From the NCBI GenBank assembly GCA_024220525.1, contig JAMYWO010000124.1, positions 48,974 through 112,973 on the forward strand: a DNA stretch of 64,000 nt. The letters run 5' to 3'. A model generated the notes under the pieces. It had not been told where the DNA came from, made no database searches, and worked only from the letters and a program-made list of their open reading frames with translations. This DNA comes from Cochliopodium minus. Lineage: Eukaryota > Discosea > Himatismenida > Cochliopodiidae. Made by a program: the position numbers and the translations under genes. Positions 34,075-45,400 of the stretch are shown in pieces (positions within the stretch are counted from its first letter, which is position 1; each line of letters starts with the position of its first letter).

Positions 34075-37006
34075 TTAATCCATATACAAAGCTTGATAGG
34101 TGAGTTGATTACGAGATTGGGTATCAAAAGGGTGTCTGAAATAATAAATGGTGTCCCAAGCCAAACGAGCATTGTTCTTATCATTTTTACCCAAAATGAA
34201 GTATTGAAAACAAGCATACAAACGAGGAAGAAGAACAAACAAAAGATAAATTACAGCGAGAACAAAGAAAACGGTGAGAACTTGATAAATGATTTCAAGC
34301 CAGTAAACAATGTCTCTTACTTTATCAATGTAAAGTTCAACGTTCATGATGGGAGTGTACACTATTCTTTTTTTCAAATCAGTGTTTCCATCTTCTTCTG
34401 CTCTGTATGAAACAACGTACACTTTGATGCAAGGTTCATTTGGTCTGCAGTTTCCTAATCTTTCATAGATGCTACGAGGGATGATTCTGTTGAGAACATC
34501 TTTGCTAATTTTGCTGGAATCAATCTCCACAATCTTTTCTACTCTTACATCTCTCACGTTAAAGTATTGAATTCTTGTTATTTGATATTTCTTGTTTATT
34601 TTTTCAAGTACAGGGTATGGATAGAATGCTCCATGATCTGTCAAATCTTTCTCTGATAAATCTGGTGTTCCTGAGATCTTTGTTTTACATACCACACATT
34701 GTTGTCCTAATCAAAAATAAAATTTTAGTAATTTTCATTTATAAAGTGTTATGAAAGAGTATTTCTTAAGGTATTCTTGTATTTTATAAAGGGGATTCTT
34801 ATATTTTTATGTATTTTTTAAAAAAATAGAAAAATACCAGATTCGTAAACATTAATTTCTTGGGTGAGATCAATGTCAAAGAGATCTCTGTTTTCAGGAG
34901 TGTTAGGAAGGGTATGGTTGAGACCTTCTTTAAAGTAGATGTGAGGGAGTTTAGGATATTTACATTCGTTGTGTCTTCCGTAAGGTTGACCAGTGAAAGA
35001 GTAAATTTTGTTTTCAAATCTACCGGTGTAGCAGTTACAAGTGTAATTACAAGAATCCAATTGTCTTTCATCTTTCCAGTTAGGACTTAATCTAACACTG
35101 CAATCTGCGTTTCTTGCACAATCGTGAATTGCTTTTTTGTTGTCAATTTCAACACCTTCTATTTCGTGAGAAAGGTTGTCATCACAATAATCAACAGGGA
35201 AGATCTCTACATTTCTTGTTTTTGTGATTACTGTTTTTTTAATGTTTTGGATAACACAAGGATCAGTCTTTACGTGTGCAGGGTAGCCTACCAAAAGTTC
35301 AGAAGGTTGAAGATCAAGAGTGTAATCAATTTTGTAAACACCACAAATGTCGAGAGGTCTTCTGTAAAACTCTGATGGGGTGGAGATGGAGCAGGTGGTT
35401 CTTACAGCTTCACTGTGTAATTCATAAGAAGGATCCCTAAATTGATGAGAAAAGTGAGGAATTCTCATGTCTGGTCTTTGTTTAGGTAGCAACCAAAAGT
35501 CCAATTTCTCTTTCAAAAAACAAACCAAAAGTTTGTCAGAGCAATCTTTCAAAGGAGCATAGTCTTCACTGTCACAAACACATCTGTATCCCTCTTGGTT
35601 TGGATAATCTTCACAGTAAGAGTTCATTACATCGTTATTACTGTTGAATCCTTGTTTTTGGACTCCATCCTTGCTGTTTCTCATACATGTATGGTTTCCT
35701 GATTCACATTTTCCAAAATTTATGCACACTTGTTTACCTTTTTTTCAAAAAGAAAAGTTATTTATTTGTTTGGAAAGAGCGAAATTTTTTTTGTATTCAG
35801 AGGATAATTACCAGTACTTTCATCATATACTTGTTTCTTTCCAGGTGGACATACACAAATGAAATCACCAGGACCAGTATATTTACATTCAGAACCAGGT
35901 TTTTGGATGTGGCAATCATCAGTTCTTTCTTCACAACGATTGATAGGAACACATTCATTGGTGCTTTCAACATATCTGAAGCCTCTAGGACAAACACAAA
36001 CTTCTCTTTCGTCATCAGTAAATTCACAGTATGAATTTGGTGGACACTTTTTAGAACATTGTTTTACACATCTGAGTTTATTATCACCTCCTCTTTCTTC
36101 ATGATAACCAGGTAAACATTCACAAGAGTAACCACAACGTCTTTCAGAGTTGGCTGGATATCTGTCTGGATAAAGAGGATCATCGTTACATCCATGTCCC
36201 TCTGGAGGCCAAGTATCAACACATCTGGAATGAGGTGGACAAACAAATTTATCAGAACATTCATCTTTGTTTACACATTCTGCAGGTTTGGAAAGAGCAC
36301 ATTCATTTTCACTTTTACAGTTGAATTCTGGTTTCTGGGTGGTTACAAAACCTTTGTTACAATGGCATCCAAATACTTCAGGACAATTCAATTCATGGCA
36401 AGTGGTGTTTGTAGGACACAAGTATCCAAAAGTACGGCACATATCTTTTCTATCAACACAACTGTATTCTGCTCCATTTTGTCCAGGTTGGCAACCAACT
36501 TTGCAGGTACATTGTTTACAGTTTTTATATCTAATGTTAAAATGACATTCAGCTGTATCTTCTTTGTCTTCTTTTCCGCAAGGTTTCAATTCTTTCTCAC
36601 AAGGATTCTCTGGCTTTTGGGAGATTCTTACATTTCTGATTATTTCTTGATGACAGAATTCCCCAGATTTTGTGGTGTAAGAGATATCATAAAACAATCT
36701 CCAATCTCTTCCTCCTTCTATTGGGTCTCCACTTGCGATATGTTTGCCATCTCCTTTTTCTAAATTTGCTTTAACATTAATGCTGCTTCTTCCTTGCAAG
36801 AATTTAGCATCTTCAGGAGAATAAGGATCAGTCCAATCCCATTGGCATAATTGATTTTGGTTGAGGATAAGAACTCTTTTTCCATTATCGACAACATCAT
36901 TGGTAAAAATAAATTTTGGTGTTTCCTTGCAATCATCAGCAGAAGATTTCGCAACAGATATTACATAAAGAAAAAATATTATCACTATTATGTATATTTT
37001 CTTCAT
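34075..37006 (-). CDS. Cysteine-rich EGF-like type I membrane protein
   Basis: Three exons (37006-35812, 35737-34838, 34706-34075) give 908 residues. A signal peptide (KIYIIVIIFFLYVISVAKS) is followed by a beta-rich domain, then at residues about 145-460 a series of EGF/TIL-like cysteine modules (CPPNSYCEFTDDEREVCVCP, CPPHSRCVD, CECLPGYHEE, CVCPPGKKQV). A second Cys-rich domain and a long ectodomain follow, then one strong membrane helix (YQVLTVFFVLAVIYLLFVLL) and a short basic cytoplasmic tail ending QALYMD. The build suggests a surface receptor or adhesion protein; ligand and role are unknown. Codon use is more even and GC higher than in neighbouring genes. Confidence 0.82.
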
Positions 37007-37665
37007 TTTTTATCAAATCAAAAAAAAAAATTTTTTGATATTTTTTTTTTATATCAATTTTTTTTTATTTATTTTATAATAATCATATTTGCTCTGTATC
37101 ACATAACCGCCATTAAATAACCCTTTTAAAAAATTTTATCAGATGATAAAGAATAATCAAAAGAAATTGTTTATTCTTCACTCAATAATTATCATTCCTT
37201 CAAATTATTTATCATCACAAATTTAATCCCGCCAAATTCCAAAAATTAAATTTTTGTCAGTTATTTCATTTTTAATTTTATAAGAAGATACAACTTTTTT
37301 TTCTAAATTGAATTTCTTCCATATTTGAAAAAAAGATGAACATTTCTTATAATAATTGTAGAATGAAAATTTAATTTAATAAACATTTGAATTTGTCATA
37401 GAGACTAAACGTGTGTTATTAAGAAATTTTTATTTTTGATTGGTATTTGTGTAGAGAATTTGGAGAAGTTTTCCTAACAGTCATGGTTTGTGAAAAAGAA
37501 TTCAAGAAAAATATAACAAAATAAACATAATAATCGAAATGAATAAACTTTTTTTTTTAATAATTCCTATTAAAAAAATTCAAAAATGCATAAAAACTAT
37601 AAAATTAGATAATTTGTAAAAAAGAAAAAGAATTAACAAGTAGGCTGTTCCATATAGCACTAAAT
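37007..37665. other. Intergenic
   Basis: A/T-rich spacer. No frame above about 30 codons with coding character, no RNA gene recognised. Confidence 0.55.
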
Positions 37666-37806
37666 TTATCGATGTACTAATGCTACCAAACAAAGAACCA
37701 AGTAATTTCCAATTAAACCAATTACAGAACTAAATAAGATTCCAATGGAACCCAACCAAGTACTAAAATATTGGCTCACAATTCTAATTGCTTTTTGAAA
37801 TGCCAT
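37666..37806 (-). CDS. Tiny single-helix membrane protein (46 residues)
   Basis: A clean ATG-to-TAA frame of 141 nt starts MAFQKAIRIVSQYFSTWLGS and continues into a 24-residue hydrophobic helix (IGLIGNYLVLCLVALVHR at the end). The basic amphipathic N-terminus followed by a helix suits a mitochondrial or ER micro-protein. No family was recognised. It has higher GC than flanking DNA, which supports coding. Confidence 0.45.
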   Translation of the reverse strand: MAFQKAIRIVSQYFSTWLGSIGILFSSVIGLIGNYLVLCLVALVHR

Positions 37807-37938
37807 TTTATCTTAAGATATGAAATCAACATTATACCCGAACTATTTCCGATTGTTTTCAACTGAATTCTGATGAATTCATTTTTATCTGGAAAATAAA
37901 TATTATTTTCAATAAATCAAATTCTGTCAAATTGGATT

Positions 37939-38263
37939 TTATTTTTCCAACACAATTTGTTTATAGTTTTGTTTTCCCGATAAATTTTCTATTTTTGATA
38001 GAAGAGGATCCAATCCTTTAATAATTAAAGATTTTTCTTGATCACTAGCCCAAGTGGTAAAATCTCTAAGCATTGAAATTTTGGCTAGCTAAAAAATTAT
38101 TTAGAGAATCCAATAAATTTAAATGAAATTACATCTGAACCTATCTTTTCATCAAAATGTTTAAATCATTTGAGAAGGAAATATTGAAATTTAAAGGTTG
38201 AATATGCAATAATTGACAATTAAACATGGGTAAAATAAAAAGAATCAACACAATAGTTTTCAT
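37939..38263 (-). CDS. Small secreted protein with an apparent frame break
   Basis: ATG 38263 opens a signal peptide (MKTIVLILFILPMFNCQLL) and about 40 codons. A second frame then gives FKHFDEKIGSD, and after an intron (GTAATT...TTTTAG, to about 38085) LAKISMLRDFTTWASDQEKS and on to QIVLEK-stop at 37939. The two frames differ by one base near 38160; no GT-AG pair bridges them. Either a homopolymer error in the assembly, an undetected tiny exon, or a recent frameshift. The amphipathic charged C-terminal part and signal peptide point to a small exported protein of about 100 residues; family unknown. Confidence 0.5.
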
Positions 38264-38796
38264 CTTTTTAGTTTAGTTTTTTTTTTAATTTTTGATTATT
38301 TTTATAATTTTTAATTCTTTTTAAAATTTCAATAATTGTAAAATTAATATTTTGTTTGAAAATATAAGATTGGATCCATTTGAATGTTTTTTTTTTTAAC
38401 TCTAAAAAAGAGATACAAAGTCAACTTGTAAGTTAATCATTTTTGGAAAAACATGAAAGATGAATAAAATTCTTTCAAATTTAGCTAGTGCTTAGTCTTT
38501 TATCTTTCTAATTTTGAAAAAGCATTGCACTGTCTAGAGATTTACTCAGTATAAATAGGATGCTTTTGGGAAACAATAAATAAATGCTCTTCTAATTTAA
38601 ATTTGAAGGTAGCTGAGACTAAATCATTGTTTCAACATATTTGAGTCTTTTTTTTGAATTGAATATCAATCTTAGTGTAAAAAGATAAACATTTCTTGTG
38701 ATAAAGATTAAAACCTATTTGAAAAAGAATCACAATTAAATTTTGAAATGAATGGTATTTGAATAAATTAATGGGGTTTTTTTAATTTCAATTAAA
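38264..38796. other. Intergenic
   Basis: A/T-rich spacer between two minus-strand genes; nothing recognised. Confidence 0.55.
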
Positions 38797-39599
38797 TTAT
38801 TTTGTGAGTCCTTCATCATCTTCTAACTTTGCTTGTCCCTGCTCAAAAAGTTGTTTGCCAGTGGGACGTAAATCTTCTTGTGATTTTTCTTCAAATTCTT
38901 TTTTGGATAATTCCTCATAAAAGGAGCTCCACCATTTGGTGAAATTTTCTTTTGTGACAGGAGTTAGATTGGTTAAATTTCTCAAGGAGGGATCATATTT
39001 GGAAGCTTTGTATTCTTTAACTTTTTTTTCATCTTCAACCTCATCTATTAGATCATCTCTTTCCAATTTTTCACACTGTTCTGTGACCCAATCTTTTGCA
39101 AATTGAGCCAAATTAAAAACCATTGACATTCCTAAGCTTTCTTCCGCTAAATTTTCCAATTTTTCTTCTAATATATGTATAGCGAGAGGTGATGATGGTG
39201 CTACCTTTTCAATTGATATCTTTGGAATTGATTCTTTGGATTTTAAAAAATTATTTTTTCTAAACTAAAAGTTTAAAATAGTGATTTTTCCAAATTAATA
39301 CCTGGATATCCTTCTGAATAAGCTATAATTAACAATAGTTGTGATTGTATTGGCAGTATTTTTTCGAATTCTTGTTCATTTGGATATATTTTAATTTGAA
39401 TAGTCTTCGGTTCATTTTCTTGCAAAACTAAGCAATGGATAGTATTAATGAATTATATTTTCTATTTGATAGAAAAATACCATTAAAATCTTCTGAAAAA
39501 ATTGCTAATAAAGCCTCACATTCCATATCTATTTCATTATTCTTTTTTGATAGGTATTATTCCAAAACAAATTTTTTATTCTCAATTATTTACCTCCAT
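38797..39599 (-). CDS. RWDD1: RWD domain protein, RWDD1/Gir2 family
   Basis: Four exons (39599-39594, 39541-39481, 39427-39302, 39233-38797) give 209 residues; the human protein has 243. The RWD fold reads EIDMECEALLAIFSEDF, IQIKIYPNEQEFE, LLLIIAYSEGYP, then LEEKLENLAEESLGMSMVF (human LLALQAEENLGMVMIF). The conserved C-terminal part has TPVTKENFTKWWSSFYEEL and TGKQLFEQ, the RWDD1 signature (human TPVTIENFLNWKAKFDAEL and SGKQLFE). Gir2 binds the GTPase Rbg2/DRG2 and the GCN1 RWD site, tuning the GCN2 stress response. The first exon is only 6 nt (ATG GAG). Confidence 0.88.
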
Positions 39600-39688
39600 T
39601 AATAAACCCTTTAAATCAATCTTTCCAAATGCTTTTTTTTTTTCAAAAATTATATAAAATTGAAAAAGATATATCCAAACAAAAATAT

Positions 39689-40275
39689 TTATTTATCTTC
39701 CATATTTGAAGGAGATCTCAAGAACAGATCTTTTGTTTCATTATCAAAAGTATCATTCAAATAATATAAATAATTATTTTCTGAATTTGTAAATATTGGA
39801 GAAGATGATGGAGAGATAGAAATATGAGGACTGATTTGCTTTTTATCAAGAAGATTATCAAAAGTATTTTCATAGATGGAGCTACAAATAGTATTTCTTT
39901 CTTTTTTTCTTTTTGTCTTTGAATCAATCTTGGCAATTTCTCTTCTCTTTTTGGAATGACTCATTGAAGAATCAAATTTTACTTTCTCCCTTGGAATAAT
40001 GGGCTTGGAATATGGAGAGATTGATGGTTTTTGTTGTAAATTCGATTTCATTGGTAATTCTGGAGGTGTGGGAATAATTCTCTTCAATTTGGCTTCTTTT
40101 TTATCAACATCTTTTCTGTTTTCTTTCTCTTTATCATATTCTTCCAATATTTGAAAACAAAATTTCCTTATTTTCAATAAAATTAGTTTATATTCAAAAT
40201 TAAAGGAATGAATAATCACTTGAATTTTTGTTGGAAATCTTGTTTTGATTCTTTTCTTTTGATTTCTCTTTTCAT
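39689..40275 (-). CDS. Basic Lys/Ser-rich protein, unassigned
   Basis: Two exons (40275-40220, 40166-39689) give 177 residues. The start MKREIKRKESKQDFQQKFKK and EEYDKEKENRKDVDKKEAK look like a charged helix. It continues with IIPTPPELP, PIIPREKVKF, a KKRREIAKIDSKTKRKKERN nuclear-localisation-like cluster and a Ser-rich C-terminus. Probably a nuclear disordered protein. No family recognised. It ends 90 bp upstream of the RWDD1 start and lies on the same strand. Confidence 0.6.
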
Positions 40276-40356
40276 TTTTTTTTTTTTTGAAATAAATTTT
40301 ATTGGAAAAATTTCAATTAAAAAAATATATATTTTTTATTTGAAAACTTGAATAAT

Positions 40357-41745
40357 CTAATCATCGTTGTCTAGAATTTCACTTTCATCTTCGTCATCGT
40401 TTTCATCTTGATCTTGGTTGTGGTTGTTGGAAGGGGAATCAATATTACTGTTGTTGCTGTTATTGCTTGTGTTGTTGTGGTTGGAGGAATTTTCCATTAT
40501 TTTTTCGCATTTTTGAATACCACTTCTTGCGAGAATAGAATGAGGTCTAAGGAGCAAAGCAGTTTTGTAATTTTCGAGTGCAGAGTTTAAATCGGACAAT
40601 TTTTGTTGATTTTGTTGATTGTTTTCATTGTCATTGTTTTCTGAAAGATGGTTGGCTCTACTAAAATAAGAATCAGCGAGTTGAAGAGAAATGAGGTGGA
40701 GAGGGGGAAGATTTTTTTTAGCATTTTCTTCCAAAAGAAGAATGGAATCATTGAAAAGAGAAGAAAGAAGAAAAGAGCGGGAAAGAGAAAGGTAAACATC
40801 TGGGTGAGAAGGATGGTGTTGCAGAGTGTTTTTCAATATTTTTATTCCTTCATTTTTGTATTTAGGGAAATAGCAGAGAACAAGACCAAAAAGAGAGGAG
40901 ATGGAGGGGTTGAAGGAAAGTTGTTCGTATGCTTTTTTTGCAATGAAAGAAGCTTTTTGAGGTTGATTCGTTTCAAGATAAGAGTTTACAAGAGATTTGA
41001 TAGAAGGGATGTGGTATTGGTTTAAAGAATATGCTCTTTCAAAGAATTTGGAAGAAGAATGAAATTTTTGAAGAGAAGAAAGAAGAAAACCTTTTAATAA
41101 ATTTGCATTTACATTTTTTTTATTTAAAGAGAGGGCTTTTTCGTAAAAAAGAAGTGCTTTTTCGGGTTGGAGAGTCATTTCTTTGTAAATTCCCATCAAC
41201 AACCAGCCTTCCAAAGAGAGGGGTGTTTTTTTCAACAGTTTTTCTGCAATTCCTTTCATTCTTCTCTCCTTTTCTTTTCCCTCATAATTTTCTCCTCCCC
41301 CCCTCGTAGAGAAGGGTGGTGCGAAGAGAGAGGAGGAAGAAGGAGAAGAAGAAGGGGAAGAGCTGTTATTGTTGTTATTGTTATTGTTATTAGGAGAAAG
41401 GAAAAGAGAAGACAATCCTTTTTGTTGAGAAAAAGAAGAATGAAGGTATATTGAACTATTCAGTGAATACATCTCTTCTTTTAAAATCATTCCGTATTCT
41501 TCTATTCCCTCATAGTAATTTCCTCTTGATTCTTCTTCATATTCTTCAAAAGAAGAACTATACGAGGGATAGGAAGAATGAGAAGAATGAGAGGAATGAG
41601 AAGAGTGAGAAGAATGAGAAGAATGAGAAGAATGAGAAGAGTGAGAAGGAAAGTAGAGTTTTTCGTATATTTGAATGGCACTTAAAGTTTCACCACATCC
41701 TCCATAACTTTCTCCCAACCATCTCCCCACTTCTTTGTTTTCCCC
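40357..41745 (-). CDS. APC7: Anaphase-promoting complex subunit 7, C-terminal half
   Basis: Continues the gene begun at 3378-2151. After GENKEVGRWLGESYGGCGET comes a linker of about eight HSS repeats, then TPR repeats matching human APC7: LLMGIYKEMTLQPEKALLF, NANLLKGFLLSSLQKFHSSS (human ALLLKGAALRNMGRVQEA), YLETNQPQKASFIAKKAY, SALENYKTALLLRPHSILA (human QEAMDQYSIALSLDPN) and an acidic tail DENDDEDESEILDNDD, as in the human protein. The frame runs open into the N at 41746; bases 41669-41745 equal 2151-2227. APC7 is the TPR-lobe subunit of the APC/C and is missing from several fungi, so its presence is informative. Confidence 0.9.
   Translation of the reverse strand, partial: GENKEVGRWLGESYGGCGETLSAIQIYEKLYFPSHSSHSSHSSHSSHSSHSSHSSHSSYPSYSSSFEEYEEESRGNYYEGIEEYGMILKEEMYSLNSSIYLHSSFSQQKGLSSLFLSPNNNNNNNNNSSSPSSSPSSSSLFAPPFSTRGGGENYEGKEKERRMKGIAEKLLKKTPLSLEGWLLMGIYKEMTLQPEKALLFYEKALSLNKKNVNANLLKGFLLSSLQKFHSSSKFFERAYSLNQYHIPSIKSLVNSYLETNQPQKASFIAKKAYEQLSFNPSISSLFGLVLCYFPKYKNEGIKILKNTLQHHPSHPDVYLSLSRSFLLSSLFNDSILLLEENAKKNLPPLHLISLQLADSYFSRANHLSENNDNENNQQNQQKLSDLNSALENYKTALLLRPHSILARSGIQKCEKIMENSSNHNNTSNNSNNSNIDSPSNNHNQDQDENDDEDESEILDNDD
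41562..41650. repeat. 9-nt tandem repeat encoding HSS units in APC7
   Basis: About nine copies of AGAATGAGA (coding strand TCTCATTCT) with minor variants, giving a His-Ser-Ser array in the protein linker. A slippage-type minisatellite. Confidence 0.8.
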
Positions 41746-41969
41746 NAAAAATAAAAAATAAAAAATAAAAAATAAAAAATAAAATAAAAAATAAAAAATA
41801 AAAAATAAAAAATAAAAAATAAACATAGATATTAATTATTAAAAATAACAATAAAAATAAAAAAGAAAAAATAAGAATAAAATCAAGATATTAAATATTA
41901 AAAATTAAAATTTAAAAAATAAAAAATAAAAAATAATAAAATAAAAAAATAATAATTTATTTTTGGCAG
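41746..41969. repeat. Assembly join and (TAAAAAA)n array
   Basis: N at 41746, then TAAAAAA units to about 41820 and further A/T filler. On the + strand this is the end of an intron of the gene whose last exon starts at 41970 (acceptor TTTTGGCAG). Confidence 0.8.
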
Positions 41970-42351
41970 ATCATCTTTCTTGCTTTTCAGAAGTAACCTG
42001 GAAGAACTCCCCAACAGCCTTCCCTACATGTGCAAAGCGCTCCTCCACTACTCCCAAAAGCAAACCGAGATAGTCATCATCGGCAATCCCCTCTCTCCCC
42101 CAGCCACCTCCTCCCTAGACAAGATCCATTCCTCCTTATGGTTTCTCAACAAAACTTTGTTGTTTTCAGATGGGGGAGAGGGACATCTTTTTTTGTCCAA
42201 GTTCAATGAGGTGCTGCAACACGTTTCTTATTCCGATGAGTTTGTCAGGGTCATGGTTTGTGATGGTCTTACTTGTCGCATGCCTTTGGACTCTGACAAG
42301 GATGTTGAGTGGAAAGAGTTGCAGAAGCAATTACTTGAAATTGAAAATTAA
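41970..42351 (+). CDS. SPATA20: SPATA20/YyaL thioredoxin-like family, last exon only
   Basis: The exon after TTTTGGCAG encodes about 127 residues ending in LQKQLLEIEN. Its order, KALLHYSQKQTEIVIIGNPL, then SLWFLNKTLLFSDGG, then a CDGLTCRMPL cysteine pair near the end, matches the C-terminus of SPATA20/YyaL (human PSPQIVLCGD, PNKVLLLADG, CENQACSMPI). The family has an N-terminal thioredoxin fold and an (alpha/alpha)6 barrel. Everything upstream is lost at the contig break, so this is a partial gene. High GC marks it as coding. Confidence 0.82.
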
Positions 42352-42409
42352 AAACAAAAAAAATAAAAATAAAAAATTAATGATTTTTCAATTTTTTATT
42401 TTTTAATTT

Positions 42410-45400
42410 TTAAATTAAATATTTTGGTAGATTATTTCCCAAAATTTGTTGTTTTTTGCTTTGATTGTCCAAAAAGGTGAACATCTCTGTCACATTTGCA
42501 CAAATAAACTGATCCTGTGTTTGAGCATGAAGGTTTTTATTATCTGTGAGCAAAATGAAATGCCTGTAAACCGAAGAATGGATAAAACTCATTTTGGCTA
42601 AAAAAATAAAAACGTGAAATAATAAAAATAATAATGAAAAAAAAAAATGAAAAATTTTTTTTACCAACATTCCTTACTGATTTAGGTATAGATAAGTTAG
42701 TTTGAATGTCACGAGAAATTTCTTCATTTTTCAATTCTAAAATTGCTTTTCCAATATCTTTTAAAAAATAAAAAATAAAATTAAAAAAATTTTAAATAAA
42801 AAATAAATTATTAATTTTTTACTCTTTTCAAAAATACTTTTCTCAGTCAGTGATAAAAAATTGGGAACTCTTCCAAGTGTTTCATTATTCATTTTCACAA
42901 ACCATTTATGTCCAAGCATATTTTGCTGTCTGATAAACTGAAGCAATTTAGAAACTAAAAAAAACAAAAAATAAATAAAAAATAAATAAAAAATATAAAA
43001 AATAAAAAAATAAAAAAAAATAAAAATAAAAAATTAAAAAATTATTTTTTTATTTTACATAAATTAGTGCTTTGTGGAACGATGGTGTCTATGGTTTCTG
43101 GGTCGAAGTAAATTAGACCCCCTCTTGGAAAAAGCACCCAGTTCTTTGCAGAAACTACTTTCTTTTCTTTACAACAAGTCTCAAAAAAATCCAATCCTAA
43201 TAAATGAAATTTTTAAAATATTTTTATTTTTATTTTTTATTTTTATTTTATTTTTTTTTTTATATTTTTAATATTTCATTTATAATTTTTCATTCATATT
43301 TTTAATTTTATTTTATTTTTATTTTTTTATTCAATTTCTTTTATTTTTATTTTATATTTTATTTTTTATTTTTATTTATATTTCATTTTTATTTTATTTT
43401 ATTTTTTATTTTATTTTATTTTATTTTTAATTTTTCATTCATATTTTTTATTTCATTTTTTTTTATTTGTTATTTTTTTTTATTTGTTATTTTATTTTTT
43501 ATTTTTTATTTTTTATTTTTTATTTTTATAAATTTTTATTGATTTTTATTTTACCTTTAACAAAAGTTACAGCAGGGTTGTTTCGGAATTGGAGAAAGTT
43601 AGCGAAGGACCAGATCTGAGTGAGAAGCTCAGGGTTGATTGCAATCACATCCACCTGTTCTGGAGATCCCAGATTGCTGAATTTTGCACCATAATATGTC
43701 AAAAATTGAATCTTATTTCAAAAAAATTAAAAATAAAAATTAAAATTTAAAAATTTAAAAAAAAATGGTTGATTTAAAAAAAATAATAATAAATTTTTAT
43801 TTTAGAAAATATTTAAAAAATAATATTTTAAAATTCGATTAAAAAATTTTATTTTAAAAAAAAATTAAATTAAATGAAAATTAAATTAAATAAAAATTTT
43901 CAAAAATAAAATTTAAAAACATTTAAAATGAAAATATTATGAAAATATATTTTTTTTTTTTTTTTTTACTATTTTGAAGATTTTTTCATCGTTGAGATTG
44001 TATCCCACAAAACATAGTCTAACATCTTTCATGAACAAATCGTTGGGGTTGGGACTGATGGGTAAATTGGAAAAGAGAATATTATTTACATTGTCACTGT
44101 TATTATTATTATTACTAACATTATTATTATTATTAATATTATTAATATTATTACTATTATTACTATTATTGTTGGTGTTATTGTTATTATTGTTGTTTGG
44201 TAAGTTTAAAGTCAGACTGTTATTCAAGTTATTTTGTGATATTTCTAATAGAGGAAAATGAAAAAATTAATGTGAAAATATTAAAAAAAAAATAAACAAA
44301 TAAAAAATGTAAATGAAAAAAATAATAAAAATAAAAATTTTAAATAAAATGAATAAAAAAAAAAAATATAAATTAGAATAAAAATTTAAAAGAATAAAAA
44401 AATAATGTAAAAAAATTAAAAAAAAATCAAAAAAATATTTTTTTCTATACCTAATAATTGCTTCTTGATGGTCAAAATGCAAATTTGGGAATTATCCAAC
44501 AACTCAACGATCCCCTCCAACTCAGAAGGGATTTTGGTATTACGATAAAAAAAAAGATCATGAGTGTTCGTCTCGAATTTCATGACTTTGTCCTCCTTCT
44601 CCAAAACGTTCAAAAACTCTTTGAAATTCATGTTGTTTTCTGCGACGAGTTGGAACATTTTTGTTTCGGTCAGGACGCTGCTGAGATCTGGTGTTGGTAT
44701 TGGTAAGACGTTTAGTATTATTGGCAAGTTCATTCCTGAACAAGAGAATCTTTGGTGGAGAAAAATAAAAAAGATTTTAGAATAAAAATAATTTAAAAAA
44801 ATATTGAATAAAAAGAATGATAAAAAAAAAAAAAAAAATCTAAAAAAAGCAAAAAAAAAAAAATATTTAAGTAATAAAATAATCACAGAAAATAATAATT
44901 GATAAAATTATTCAAAGAAAATTTTCGATCAATTATAAACAAAAATTTGAATTTTTGAGATATCATAATTGAAAAATGACCAAAAAAAAAAAATTTGAAG
45001 AAAACAAAATATAATTGATAATAAATAACAATGTTTGAAAAAAAAATAATTAAAATAAGGATAAAATATAATTGATAAATTTACAAATATTTTAAATTGA
45101 AATAATAACAAAAATAAAAAATATAAAAAATTTTAATGAAATATAAATTAATAATAAATGACAATGTTTTGAAAAAAAAAAATTGAAAAAAATGAAAAAA
45201 AATTTTTGAAGAAAAAATATTAAATTGACAAAAAATTTGAATACAAAAAAATAACAAAAAAATAAACAATAAAAAAAATTTAAATAATTCAAAGAAAATT
45301 TAGATGAAATATAATTGATAATTTTACAAATAAAAAAAAAATAAAAACAATAAAAAATATTGGAAAAAAAATAAAGAATAATAAATTAACAAAATCTTTT

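Noticed and set aside
35644-36763. Long + strand frames opposite the Cys-rich membrane protein
   Set aside because: The minus frame has signal peptide, ordered Cys modules, membrane helix and introns; the + frames have none of these.
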